The position numbers and the translations under genes were made by a program. Below, piece after piece: positions 44,087-52,134 of a stretch of DNA of 64,000 bases (its first letter is position 1; the number at the start of each line of letters is the position of its first letter). A model generated the notes under the pieces. It was not told the origin of the DNA. It searched no databases and saw only the letters and a program-made list of their open reading frames with translations. The DNA lies in assembly GCF_004016515.1 (NCBI RefSeq), contig NZ_SACT01000010.1:186001-250000 (forward strand), given 5' to 3'. Origin of the DNA: Rubrivivax albus. Lineage in GTDB: Bacteria > Pseudomonadota > Gammaproteobacteria > Burkholderiales > Burkholderiaceae_C.

Positions 44087-45277
44087 TCAGCGCACGACGG
44101 CCAGCTGCTCGCGCTTGCCAGCCTTGTAGGTGTAGAGCGTCAGTGCGCCGTTCTTGATGTCGCCCTTCTCGTCGAAGGCGATCGTGCCCGTCACGCCCTT
44201 GTAGTCGGCGGTGGCGGCCAGGGCCGGCAGGTACGCAGCCGGGTCGGCCGAACCGGCCTTCTCCATCGCGGCGGCCATCACCATCACGGCGTCGTAGACG
44301 TACGGTGCGTAGATCTGCACCTCGGCACCGAACTTGGCCTGGAAATCGGCCTTGAACTTGTCGAGGCCGACCTTCTGCTCGCCTTCCACGCCACCGGCTT
44401 CGGCGCAGATCACGCCTTCGTCGGCCATCGTGCCGGCGGCCAGCTCCGGCAGCGCGCCCGAGCAGATGCCGTCGCCGCCCATGAACTTGGCCTTGATGCC
44501 CAGCTGCTTCATCTGGCGCAGCATCGGGCCAGCCACGGCGTCCATGCCGCCGAAGAAGATGACGTCGGGCTTCTCCTTCTTGATGGCGGTCAGGATGGCG
44601 GTGAAGTCCGTCGCCTTGTCGGTGGTGAACTGGGTGCTGACGATCTTGCCGCCGGCTTCGGTCACGCCCTTGGCGAACTCCTCGGCCACGCCCTGGCCAT
44701 AGGCGGTGCGGTCATCGACCACGGCCACGGTCTTGGCGCCCACGGTGGTCACGGCGTACTTGCCGAGCGTGCCGCCGAGCTGGGTGTCGTCGGCCACCAT
44801 GCGGAAGGCCGTCTTGTAGCCCTGGCGGGTGTACTTGGGGTTGGTCGCCGAAGGCGAGATCTGCGGGATGCCAGCGTCGCTGTACAGCTTCGAGGCCGGG
44901 ATCGTGGTGCCGGAGTTCAGGTGGCCAATGACGCCATTGACCTTGCTGTCGACCAGCTTCTGCGCGGCGGCCGTGCCCTGCTTCGGGTCGGCGGCATCGT
45001 CCTCGGCCAGCAGTTCGAAGGTCACCTTCTTGCCGCCGATCATCATGCCCTTGGCATTGAGCTCGTCGATGGCCATGCGGGCGCCGTTCTCGTTGTCCTT
45101 GCCGAGGTGCGCAATGGCGCCGCTGGTCGGGCCAACGTGACCGATCTTGACCGTCATGGTCTCCACAGCGGGTGCCGGCGCCGGTGCTGCCGCGGGGGCC
45201 GGAGCCTCTTCCTTCTTGCCGCAGGCGGCCAGCAGGGCCACCGACATCATCGAAATCGCCAGGACATTGCGTTTCAT
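44087..45277 (-). CDS. livK: Branched-chain amino acid-type ABC transporter substrate-binding lipoprotein
   Basis: A 396-residue periplasmic binding protein of the LivJ/LivK type. The leader has a lipobox LAAC (Cys19) followed by an Ala/Pro-rich linker, so it is probably lipid-anchored. The binding domain begins VKIGHVGPTSGAIAHLGKDNENGARMAIDELNAKG, with later SPSATNPKYTRQGYKTAFRM and YAPYVYDAVMVMAAAMEKAG. No permease or ATPase genes adjoin it, so the partner transporter must be elsewhere. It ends at a strong terminator and is a single-gene unit. Confidence 0.9.
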   Translation of the reverse strand: MKRNVLAISMMSVALLAACGKKEEAPAPAAAPAPAPAVETMTVKIGHVGPTSGAIAHLGKDNENGARMAIDELNAKGMMIGGKKVTFELLAEDDAADPKQGTAAAQKLVDSKVNGVIGHLNSGTTIPASKLYSDAGIPQISPSATNPKYTRQGYKTAFRMVADDTQLGGTLGKYAVTTVGAKTVAVVDDRTAYGQGVAEEFAKGVTEAGGKIVSTQFTTDKATDFTAILTAIKKEKPDVIFFGGMDAVAGPMLRQMKQLGIKAKFMGGDGICSGALPELAAGTMADEGVICAEAGGVEGEQKVGLDKFKADFQAKFGAEVQIYAPYVYDAVMVMAAAMEKAGSADPAAYLPALAATADYKGVTGTIAFDEKGDIKNGALTLYTYKAGKREQLAVVR

Positions 45278-45374
45278 CGAGTTCGCCTTTCTGCCACGAG
45301 GGCGCTGAAAACCGTGCATTGTAGGCACGACGCCGGCCGCTTCGATCGGGTGCGGCCCTGAGAGGGGCGCGGGA

Positions 45375-45803
45375 TCAGGCGGCGTAGTGGGTGGGCTTGA
45401 CGCCCCAGGCCTGCTCGTAGTGGCGCCAGCGGGCACGGCCAGCCATGCGGTCGTCGGGGCCGTTGCCGACGATCTCGATGACGCGGTCGACGTCGCCCGC
45501 GTCCGGCAGCGCCTCGGCGCCGAGGTTGACGCGCACACGCGGCGCCCCCTCGGGCAGGACATCCGGCTGCGCGCACAGCCAGATCGGCGTACGCGCGGCC
45601 ATGGTGGCCGGTGCCGGCCAGCGCAGGTGAGGCACGAAATCCTGCGCGTCGAAGGTCCACAGCGCGGTGTCCAGCGCCGCCAGCGTGGCCGGCGGTGCCG
45701 TCACCAGCACCCTGGCGTCCTGACGGCAGGCCTTGCGAAGCAACCGGCAGGCGAAGGCCACCGGATCGGCCACGCCGGTGTGGAAATCCACCGTCACCGC
45801 CAT
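45375..45803 (-). CDS. holC: DNA polymerase III subunit chi (HolC)
   Basis: A 142-residue protein with the HolC pattern: VDFHTGVADPVAFACRLLRKACRQDARVLV at the N-terminus, LDTALWTFDAQDFVPHL, and a C-terminal RVIEIVGNGPDDRMAGRARWRHYEQAWGVKPTHY. It links the clamp loader to SSB during replication. The position immediately after pepA is the usual one in beta- and gammaproteobacteria. The start at 45803 gives MAVTVDFH. Confidence 0.92.
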   Translation of the reverse strand: MAVTVDFHTGVADPVAFACRLLRKACRQDARVLVTAPPATLAALDTALWTFDAQDFVPHLRWPAPATMAARTPIWLCAQPDVLPEGAPRVRVNLGAEALPDAGDVDRVIEIVGNGPDDRMAGRARWRHYEQAWGVKPTHYAA

Positions 45804-45829
45804 GACCGACCTGCCAAGCCGCGCTGCGC

Positions 45830-47290
45830 TCAGCGCGCCTGCGCCAGCAGCCAGTGCACCAGCAGCGGCACGGGGCGCCCGGTGGAGCCCTTGGCCGCGC
45901 CCGACTTCCAGGCCGTGCCGGCGATGTCCAGGTGCGCCCAGCGGTACTTGCCGGTGAAGCGCTTGAGGAACATCGCCGCCGTGATGGCCCCACCGGCGCG
46001 GCCAGCGATGTTGGCCATGTCGGCGAAATTGCTCTTCAGGCCTTCGTCGTACTCCGCGTCCACCGGCATGCGCCACGCCGGGTCGCCGCCGCGTTCGCCG
46101 GCGTCCAGCAGGGCCTGGGCCAGCGCGTCGTCGGCGCTGAACAGGCCGCTGCGGTGGTGACCGAGCGCGATCACGCAAGCGCCGGTGAGGGTGGCGATGT
46201 CGACCACGGCCGTGGGCGTGAAGCGCTCGGCATAGGTCAGCGCGTCACAGAGGATCAGCCGGCCTTCGGCGTCGGTGTTGAGGATCTCGATGGTCTGCCC
46301 GCTCATGCTGGTGACCACGTCGCCCGGCTTGACGGCCTTGCCGCCGGGCATGTTCTCGGTGGCCGGGATCAGGCCCACGACGTTGACCGGCGGCTGCAGC
46401 TCGGCCAGGGCCTTGAAGGCGCCCAGCACGCTGGCCGCGCCGCCCATGTCGAACTTCATCTCGTCCATCTCGGCACCGGGCTTGAGCGAGATGCCGCCGG
46501 TGTCGAACGTGATCCCCTTGCCCACCAGCACCACGGGCGCATCGGCCTTGGCGCCGCCGCTGTAGCGCAGCACGATGAACTTGGGCGGCTGGGCCGAGCC
46601 CTGGGCCACGGCCATGAAGCTGCCCATGCCGAGCTTCTCGCAGTCCTTGCGCTCCAGCACCTCGGCCTTGATGCGCGGCGCCTTGGCCAGCTTCTTCGCC
46701 TCCGCGGCCAGATAGGCGGGTGTGCAGACGTTGCCCGGGCGGTTGGCGCATTCACGCGCCAGTTCGACACCGGCGGCGATGCCCTGGCCCTGCTTCAGGC
46801 CGGCATCGGCAGCTGCCGCCTGCGACTTCTCGACGAGCAGGCTCACGCGCTTGAGCTTGCCGGCCGCCGGCGCGCTGGGTTTGGTGGCGCGGTAGACGTA
46901 GCTGGCCTCGGTGACGGCGGCCACCAGGGCCTCGGCCGCGGCGGCGTCCGGCGCAGCGGCGCCGGCGCTGAGCACGGCCGCGTGAGCCGCCCCGCCGCCC
47001 TTGAGCAGCCCCAGGCCGGCGGCCACGGCCTTGCGGAAGGCCGGCACACCGGCATCGGCCGCCCACGAGAACACCACCCGCCGCGCCTTGACGCCGTCGA
47101 CACCGGCCGTCCAGGCCGTGCGCCCGGCCTTGAAGTCGAAGTCGCCTTCGTTCACCAGCTGCTGGCAGGCGGTGGCCAGGGCCTTGGGCAGCGCGGCCGG
47201 CACCGCATCACCACCGACGACGACCAGCAGCGCATCGGCCGCCACGGCCGCGGCGCCACCGGCACCGGGCACGAGAGTCTTGAAGTCCAT
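45830..47290 (-). CDS. pepA: Leucyl aminopeptidase (PepA)
   Basis: A 486-residue M17 aminopeptidase. The two-metal active site is in LVGKGITFDTGGISLKPGAEMDEMKFDMGG and NTDAEGRLILCDALTYAE. The N-terminal regulatory/DNA-binding-type domain is present (MDFKTL onward), unlike in the shorter paralogue at 22809. It is divergent from lptF with a 40-nt gap and precedes holC by 26 nt, the conserved pepA-holC arrangement. In relatives PepA also acts as an accessory DNA-binding protein in recombination. Confidence 0.95.
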   Translation of the reverse strand: MDFKTLVPGAGGAAAVAADALLVVVGGDAVPAALPKALATACQQLVNEGDFDFKAGRTAWTAGVDGVKARRVVFSWAADAGVPAFRKAVAAGLGLLKGGGAAHAAVLSAGAAAPDAAAAEALVAAVTEASYVYRATKPSAPAAGKLKRVSLLVEKSQAAAADAGLKQGQGIAAGVELARECANRPGNVCTPAYLAAEAKKLAKAPRIKAEVLERKDCEKLGMGSFMAVAQGSAQPPKFIVLRYSGGAKADAPVVLVGKGITFDTGGISLKPGAEMDEMKFDMGGAASVLGAFKALAELQPPVNVVGLIPATENMPGGKAVKPGDVVTSMSGQTIEILNTDAEGRLILCDALTYAERFTPTAVVDIATLTGACVIALGHHRSGLFSADDALAQALLDAGERGGDPAWRMPVDAEYDEGLKSNFADMANIAGRAGGAITAAMFLKRFTGKYRWAHLDIAGTAWKSGAAKGSTGRPVPLLVHWLLAQAR

Positions 47291-47330
47291 AATCCTGTGT
47301 CCTGGCCCAGCGGGCCCGCAAAAGCCAAAG

Positions 47331-48473
47331 ATGGTATTCGATACGACGGTCCGGCGAGAGCTTGCGCGCAGCTTCGGTGCCACCCTCGTGGTCATCCTGA
47401 CCATCGTGCTGACGATGCTGCTGATCCGCACCGTGGGCCAGGCCGCCAAGGGGCAGATCGCGCCGCAGGACGTGGTGCTGCTGCTGGGCTTCGTCGCCCT
47501 GTCCAACCTGCCGACCATGCTGGCCCTGTCGCTGTTCGTGGCCGTGGTGGTCTCGCTCGGGCGCATGTACCGCGACAGCGAGATGGTGATCTGGTTCGCC
47601 AGCGGCATCGGGTTGCGGCGCTTCGTGCGGCCAGTGCTGTACACCACCTGGCCGGTGCTGCTGGTGATCGCGTTGCTGACCCTGTTCGTCGTGCCCTGGG
47701 GCAGCCGCAGCGGCCTGGAACTGCGAGACCGCTACGCCGCACGCTCCGACCTGTCGCGGGTGACGCCGGGGGTCTTCCAGCAGTCGTCCGACGGCTCGCG
47801 CGTGTTCTTCATCGAGCGCAGCGCGGCCGAGGCGTCTGCCGCCGCGAGCGCGCCGGCTGAGGCCCTGGCAGGCGACGCCGGCCCCACGGTGGCGCGCAAC
47901 GTCTTCGTGCTGTCGGCCTCGGGCGAACACGAGTCGGTGACCTCGGCCAGCCGCGGGCGCATCGACAGCATCGACGACACCCGCATGCTGGTGCTCGAGC
48001 GCGGGCAGCGCACCGACCTCGACCGCGCCACCGGCGACAAGGCGCGGGCGAGCTTCGAGGACTACCGCGTGCGCGTCGACGAGAAGGCGGCGCGCTTGGC
48101 CACTCAGGTGCAGCCGCGCGCCATGCCCACCGCCGACCTGCTGCGCGACCCGACACTGCGCCACCAGGGTGAACTGGCCTGGCGCATCGGCCTGGCCCTG
48201 GGCGCGGCCAACCTGCTGCTGCTGGGCATCGGGCTGTCGGCCACGACACCGCGGCGGGCCAGCAACTGGAACCTGCTGTTCGCGCTGCTGGGCTTCGTCG
48301 TCTACTACAACCTGATCGGGCTGTCGCAGGCCTGGGTGGCGGCAGGCCGCCTGGGCATCGGGGCCGCGCTGCTGGGCCTGCACGGCGCGGCGGCCGCTTT
48401 GGCGCTGGGCCTGCTGGCCTGGCGTGACCAGGGCGCCACGCACCGCCTGTGGCCGCGGAAGGCCGCCGCATGA
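47331..48473 (+). CDS. lptF: LPS export permease LptF
   Basis: A 380-residue inner-membrane permease of the LptBFG complex that extracts lipopolysaccharide for transport to the outer membrane. It has three N-terminal membrane segments (from TLVVILTIVLTMLLIRTV), a large periplasmic beta-jellyroll region (about 130-280), and three C-terminal segments (LALGAANLLLLGIGL and on). The Y/R-rich MYRDSEMVIWFASGI region is the family signature. The lptG start overlaps its stop by 4 nt. Confidence 0.94.
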   Translation: MVFDTTVRRELARSFGATLVVILTIVLTMLLIRTVGQAAKGQIAPQDVVLLLGFVALSNLPTMLALSLFVAVVVSLGRMYRDSEMVIWFASGIGLRRFVRPVLYTTWPVLLVIALLTLFVVPWGSRSGLELRDRYAARSDLSRVTPGVFQQSSDGSRVFFIERSAAEASAAASAPAEALAGDAGPTVARNVFVLSASGEHESVTSASRGRIDSIDDTRMLVLERGQRTDLDRATGDKARASFEDYRVRVDEKAARLATQVQPRAMPTADLLRDPTLRHQGELAWRIGLALGAANLLLLGIGLSATTPRRASNWNLLFALLGFVVYYNLIGLSQAWVAAGRLGIGAALLGLHGAAAALALGLLAWRDQGATHRLWPRKAAA

Positions 48474-49567
48474 AGACCGTGCGCCGCTTGCTGTACCGCG
48501 ACATCGTGTCGTCGGTGGCCTTCGTCGGCGTGGCATTCCTGTCGCTGTTCTTCTTCATCGACCTCGTCGACCAGCTCGACAGCGTGGGCCAGCGCGGCCG
48601 CACGCTGGGCGTGGCGGTGACGACGGCCCTGCTGGCCCTGCCGGGCCATGCCTACGAGCTGCTGCCGATCGCGGTGCTGATCGGCACCATCTACGCGCTG
48701 TCGCGCATGGCGCAGAGCTCGGAGTTCACCATCCTGCGCACCGGCGGGCTGGGGCCGCGGCGCGCCCTGCTGCTGCTGGCGATGCTGGGGGTGGCGTTCG
48801 CCGCGCTGACCTTCGTCGTCGGCGACATCGTGGCGCCGGCCAGCGAGCGCCAGGCGGTGCTGCTGAAGGCCCGTGCCGCCGGCGGGCTGCGGCTGTCCGG
48901 CCCCGGCGCCTGGCTCAAGGAACGGCGGGACACGCCCCAGGGACCGCTGTCGGTGTCGGTCAACGTCGGCGGTCTCAATGCCGATGGCACCATGCGCGAC
49001 GTGCGCGTCTTCGTCTTCGACGCCGACGGCCGCCTGCAGCAGCGGCTGGCCGCACCGCGGGCCGAAGTCTCCGAAGGGGGCTGGCTGCTGGCCGATGCCG
49101 AAACCCAGCAATGGCCCGCAGGCGACGGCTCGGTGGCGGTCGAGCGCACGGCGTCGCTGCACTGGCCCAGCACGCTGGATGCACAGGTGGTGGCCGCGGC
49201 GCTGCTGCCGGCCGAGACCATGACCACGGTGGAGTTGTGGCGCTACAGCCGCCATCTGCAGGCCCAGGATCAGGCGGCGCAGCGCTACGAGCTGCAGTTC
49301 TGGAAGCGTGCGCTCTACCCGCTGGCCTGCATCGTGATGGTGGCGCTGGCCCTGCCATTCGCCTACCTGTCGGCCCGCGCCGGCGGGGTCAGCCTGAAGG
49401 TCTTCGGCGGCATCATGCTGGGCATCAGCTTCGTGCTGCTGAACAACATCGCCGGGCACATCGGCGCGCTGTCGGACCTGACGCCGTGGATGGTCTCGGC
49501 CGCACCCGGGCTGCTGTACCTGCTGCTGTCGCTGGCCGCCTTCGCGTGGCTGGTGCGCTACCGTTGA
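48470..49567 (+). CDS. lptG: LPS export permease LptG
   Basis: A 365-residue partner of LptF with the same layout: N-terminal membrane segments (SSVAFVGVAFLSLFFFIDLVDQL), a periplasmic domain (~100-260), and C-terminal segments (ALYPLACIVMVALALPFAYLSAR and GVSLKVFGGIMLGISFVLLNNI). The SSEFTILRTGGL segment matches the coupling region to LptB. It overlaps lptF by 4 nt (ATGA). The CbiX-like gene follows 16 nt later. Confidence 0.94.
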   Translation: MKTVRRLLYRDIVSSVAFVGVAFLSLFFFIDLVDQLDSVGQRGRTLGVAVTTALLALPGHAYELLPIAVLIGTIYALSRMAQSSEFTILRTGGLGPRRALLLLAMLGVAFAALTFVVGDIVAPASERQAVLLKARAAGGLRLSGPGAWLKERRDTPQGPLSVSVNVGGLNADGTMRDVRVFVFDADGRLQQRLAAPRAEVSEGGWLLADAETQQWPAGDGSVAVERTASLHWPSTLDAQVVAAALLPAETMTTVELWRYSRHLQAQDQAAQRYELQFWKRALYPLACIVMVALALPFAYLSARAGGVSLKVFGGIMLGISFVLLNNIAGHIGALSDLTPWMVSAAPGLLYLLLSLAAFAWLVRYR

Positions 49568-49583
49568 CCCTGACGTGACCGAC

Positions 49584-49976
49584 ATGACCCAAGGCATCGT
49601 GCTTTTCGCCCATGGCGCCCGTGACCCGCGATGGGCCGCCCCCTTCGAAGCGGTGGCCGCGCGGCTGCGCGAGCGGGCACCCGGCGCGCAGGTGCGCCTG
49701 GCGTACCTGGAGCTGATGACACCCGACCTGCCCACGGCCGGCGCCGACCTGGCGGCGTCGGGTTGCACCGACGTCGTCGTGCTGCCGCTGTTCCTGGGTG
49801 CCGGCGGCCACGTGCGCAAGGACCTGCCGCAGATCATCGACACGCTGCGCGCGGCGCACCCGGCGGTGCGCTGGTCGCTGCAGCCGCCGGTGGGCGAACT
49901 GCCGGCGGTGATCGACGCCATGGCCGGTGCCGCCGTGGCGGCCCTGGCATCCGCGACGGACCGGGAGCGCGATTGA
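49584..49976 (+). CDS. Sirohydrochlorin chelatase-like protein (CbiX family)
   Basis: A 130-residue short CbiX/SirB-type protein. It begins with GIVLFAHGARDPRWAAPFEAVA, carrying the conserved catalytic-type His, and has TDVVVLPLFLGAGGHVRKDLPQII with the second metal-ligand His. It is the single-domain size of CbiX(S). The likely role is ferrous or cobalt insertion into sirohydrochlorin, which would complement the SUMT at 2085 and supply siroheme for CysI. The ATG at 49584 is preferred; a GTG three codons earlier is possible. Its stop overlaps the next TTG start by 4 nt. Confidence 0.85.
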   Translation: MTQGIVLFAHGARDPRWAAPFEAVAARLRERAPGAQVRLAYLELMTPDLPTAGADLAASGCTDVVVLPLFLGAGGHVRKDLPQIIDTLRAAHPAVRWSLQPPVGELPAVIDAMAGAAVAALASATDRERD

Positions 49977-50923
49977 ACCTGCACCAGTTCCGCTACGTGC
50001 GCGAGGCGGTGCGGCGCGGGCTGAACCTCACCGAGGCGGCCAAGGCGCTGCACACCTCGCAGCCGGGGGTCAGCAAGGCCATCCTCGAGCTCGAGGAAGA
50101 GCTCGGCGTGCGCATCTTCCAGCGCCACGGCAAGCGGCTGCGGCGCGTCACCGAACCCGGCTCGCAGGTGCTGGCGTCGATCGAACGCATCCTGCAGGAA
50201 CTGGAGAATCTGCGCCGCATCGGCGAGGAGTATTCGCGCCAGGAAAGCGGCACGCTGTCCATCGCCACCACGCACACGCAGGCCCGCTACATGCTGCCGG
50301 CGCCGATTGCCGCGCTGCGCCAGCGTTACCCGGCCGTGCGTGTGGCCCTGCACCAGGGCAACCCGGAGCAGGTGGCACAGATGCTGCTGGACGGCGCAGC
50401 CGACATCGGCCTGGCCACCGAGTCCCTGGAAGAGCACGCCGACCTCATCACCCTGCCCTGCTACGACTGGCAGCACGTGGCCGTGCTGCCGACCGGCCAC
50501 CCGCTGGCCGACGGGCCGCCTCTGACGCTGGAGCAGCTGGCAGCCCAGCCGCTGGTGTCCTACCACCCCAGCTTCACCGGCCGCCGCCGCATCGACCAGG
50601 CCTTCGCCCAGCGCCGGCTGGCGCCGGACTTCGTGCTCGAGGCCATCGACGCCGACGTCATCAAGACCTACGTGCGCCTGGGCCTGGGCGTGGGCCTGGT
50701 GGCGGAGATGGCGATGCGCGCCGACGATGCGGCCGCCGACGCCGGGCTGGTGGCCAGGCCCGTGGGCCACCTGTTCGGCCGCAACGTCTCGCGCGTGGCC
50801 TTCCGCCGCGGGGCCTACCTGCGGCACTACGTCTACACCCTCGCCGAACTGCTGTCCGACCGGCTGAACCGTGCGCTGATCGAGCGCGCCGTGGCCGGCG
50901 GCGGCGACGACTACACGTTGTGA
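49973..50923 (+). CDS. cysB: CysB-type LysR regulator
   Basis: A 316-residue LysR regulator of the CysB/Cbl group. The N-terminal helix-turn-helix is MNLHQFRYVREAVRRGLNLTEAAKALHTSQPGVSKAILELEEELG. The effector domain has the CysB-type ATTHTQARYMLPAPI and LHQGNPEQVAQMLLDG, then VSYHPSFTGRRRIDQAF. CysB activates sulfur-assimilation genes on N- or O-acetylserine. The reading frame begins at TTG (49973), overlapping the CbiX stop (TTGA). It is encoded far from the cysI operon but next to a siroheme gene, which ties it to sulfite reduction. Confidence 0.9.
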   Translation: MNLHQFRYVREAVRRGLNLTEAAKALHTSQPGVSKAILELEEELGVRIFQRHGKRLRRVTEPGSQVLASIERILQELENLRRIGEEYSRQESGTLSIATTHTQARYMLPAPIAALRQRYPAVRVALHQGNPEQVAQMLLDGAADIGLATESLEEHADLITLPCYDWQHVAVLPTGHPLADGPPLTLEQLAAQPLVSYHPSFTGRRRIDQAFAQRRLAPDFVLEAIDADVIKTYVRLGLGVGLVAEMAMRADDAAADAGLVARPVGHLFGRNVSRVAFRRGAYLRHYVYTLAELLSDRLNRALIERAVAGGGDDYTL

Positions 50924-50931
50924 GCCACAGC

Positions 50932-52089
50932 ATGAGCTTCCCCACCCCCAGCTTCCCGAGCCGTCTGCCCGACGTCGGCACGACGATCTTCACCGTGATG
51001 TCGGCACTGGCCACGCGCACGGGCGCGGTCAACCTGGGTCAGGGCTTCCCGGACTTCGACTGCGACCCGGCGCTGCCGGAGCAGGTCTGCCAGGCCATGA
51101 AGCGCGGCCTGAACCAGTACCCGCCGATGGCCGGCGTACCGGCGCTGCGCCAGGCGGTGGCCAAAAAGATCGGCACGTTGTATGGCCACGCCTACGACGC
51201 CGAGAGCGAAGTCACCGTGACCGCAGGCGCCACGCAGGCCATCCTGACGGCCGTGCTGTGCTGCGTGCACCCGGGGGACGAAGTCATCGTGCTCGAGCCC
51301 TGCTACGACAGTTACGCGCCGAACATCGAGCTCGCCGGCGGCCGCGTGGTGCGTGTGCCGCTGACGCCCGGCAGCTTCCGGCCCGACTTCGAGGCCATTG
51401 GCGCCGCCATCGGGCCGCGCACACGCGCGATCATCGTCAACTCGCCGCACAACCCCACCGGCACCGTGTGGACGCGCGAGGAGATGCAGGCCTTGGCCGA
51501 CCTGCTGGCGCCCACCGACGTGCTGCTGATCAGCGACGAGGTCTACGAGCACATGGTCTTCGACGGCCGACCCCATGTGTCGGCCTCGGCCATCCCGGCG
51601 CTGGCCGCGCGCAGCTTCGTCGTGTCCAGCTTCGGAAAGACCTTCCACGTCACCGGCTGGAAGGTGGGCACCGTGGCGGCACCGGCAGCCCTGACGGCCG
51701 AGTTCCGCAAGGTGCACCAGTTCAACGTGTTCACGGTCAACACGCCGGTGCAGCATGCGCTGGCGGCCTACCTGGCCGACCCGCAGCCCTATCTCGGCCT
51801 GGCCGGCTTCTACCAGGCCAAGCGCGACCGCTTCCGCGAGGGGCTGGCGGGCACGCGGCTTCGGCTGCTGGCCTGCGAAGGCACCTACTTCCAGACCGTG
51901 GACTACAGCGCGGTGAGCAGCCTGGGCGAGGCCGCATTCTGCGAGTGGCTGACCACGGAGATCGGTGTGGCGGCGATCCCGATCAGCGCGTTCTATGCCG
52001 ATGGCCGCGAGCAGCGGCTGGCCCGCCTGTGCTTCGCCAAGAAGGACGAAACCCTCAACCTCGCGCTGGTCCGCCTGACCACCCTGTGA
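50932..52089 (+). CDS. PLP-dependent aminotransferase (methionine aminotransferase-like)
   Basis: A 385-residue class I aminotransferase close to YbdL-type methionine aminotransferases. Motifs are VNLGQGFPDFDCDP, the NSPHNPTGTVW substrate/cofactor segment, and the PLP-binding Lys in SSFGKTFHVTGWKVG. It would turn methionine or an aromatic amino acid to the keto acid. A sulfur link would fit its place 8 nt after the CysB-type regulator (inference). A GTG at 50920 that overlaps the cysB stop is an alternative start. Confidence 0.88.
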   Translation: MSFPTPSFPSRLPDVGTTIFTVMSALATRTGAVNLGQGFPDFDCDPALPEQVCQAMKRGLNQYPPMAGVPALRQAVAKKIGTLYGHAYDAESEVTVTAGATQAILTAVLCCVHPGDEVIVLEPCYDSYAPNIELAGGRVVRVPLTPGSFRPDFEAIGAAIGPRTRAIIVNSPHNPTGTVWTREEMQALADLLAPTDVLLISDEVYEHMVFDGRPHVSASAIPALAARSFVVSSFGKTFHVTGWKVGTVAAPAALTAEFRKVHQFNVFTVNTPVQHALAAYLADPQPYLGLAGFYQAKRDRFREGLAGTRLRLLACEGTYFQTVDYSAVSSLGEAAFCEWLTTEIGVAAIPISAFYADGREQRLARLCFAKKDETLNLALVRLTTL

Positions 52090-52134
52090 GGCCGCCATGG
52101 CCGGCAGCGCGCTGAGGCCGGGCGCGCCAGCGCT

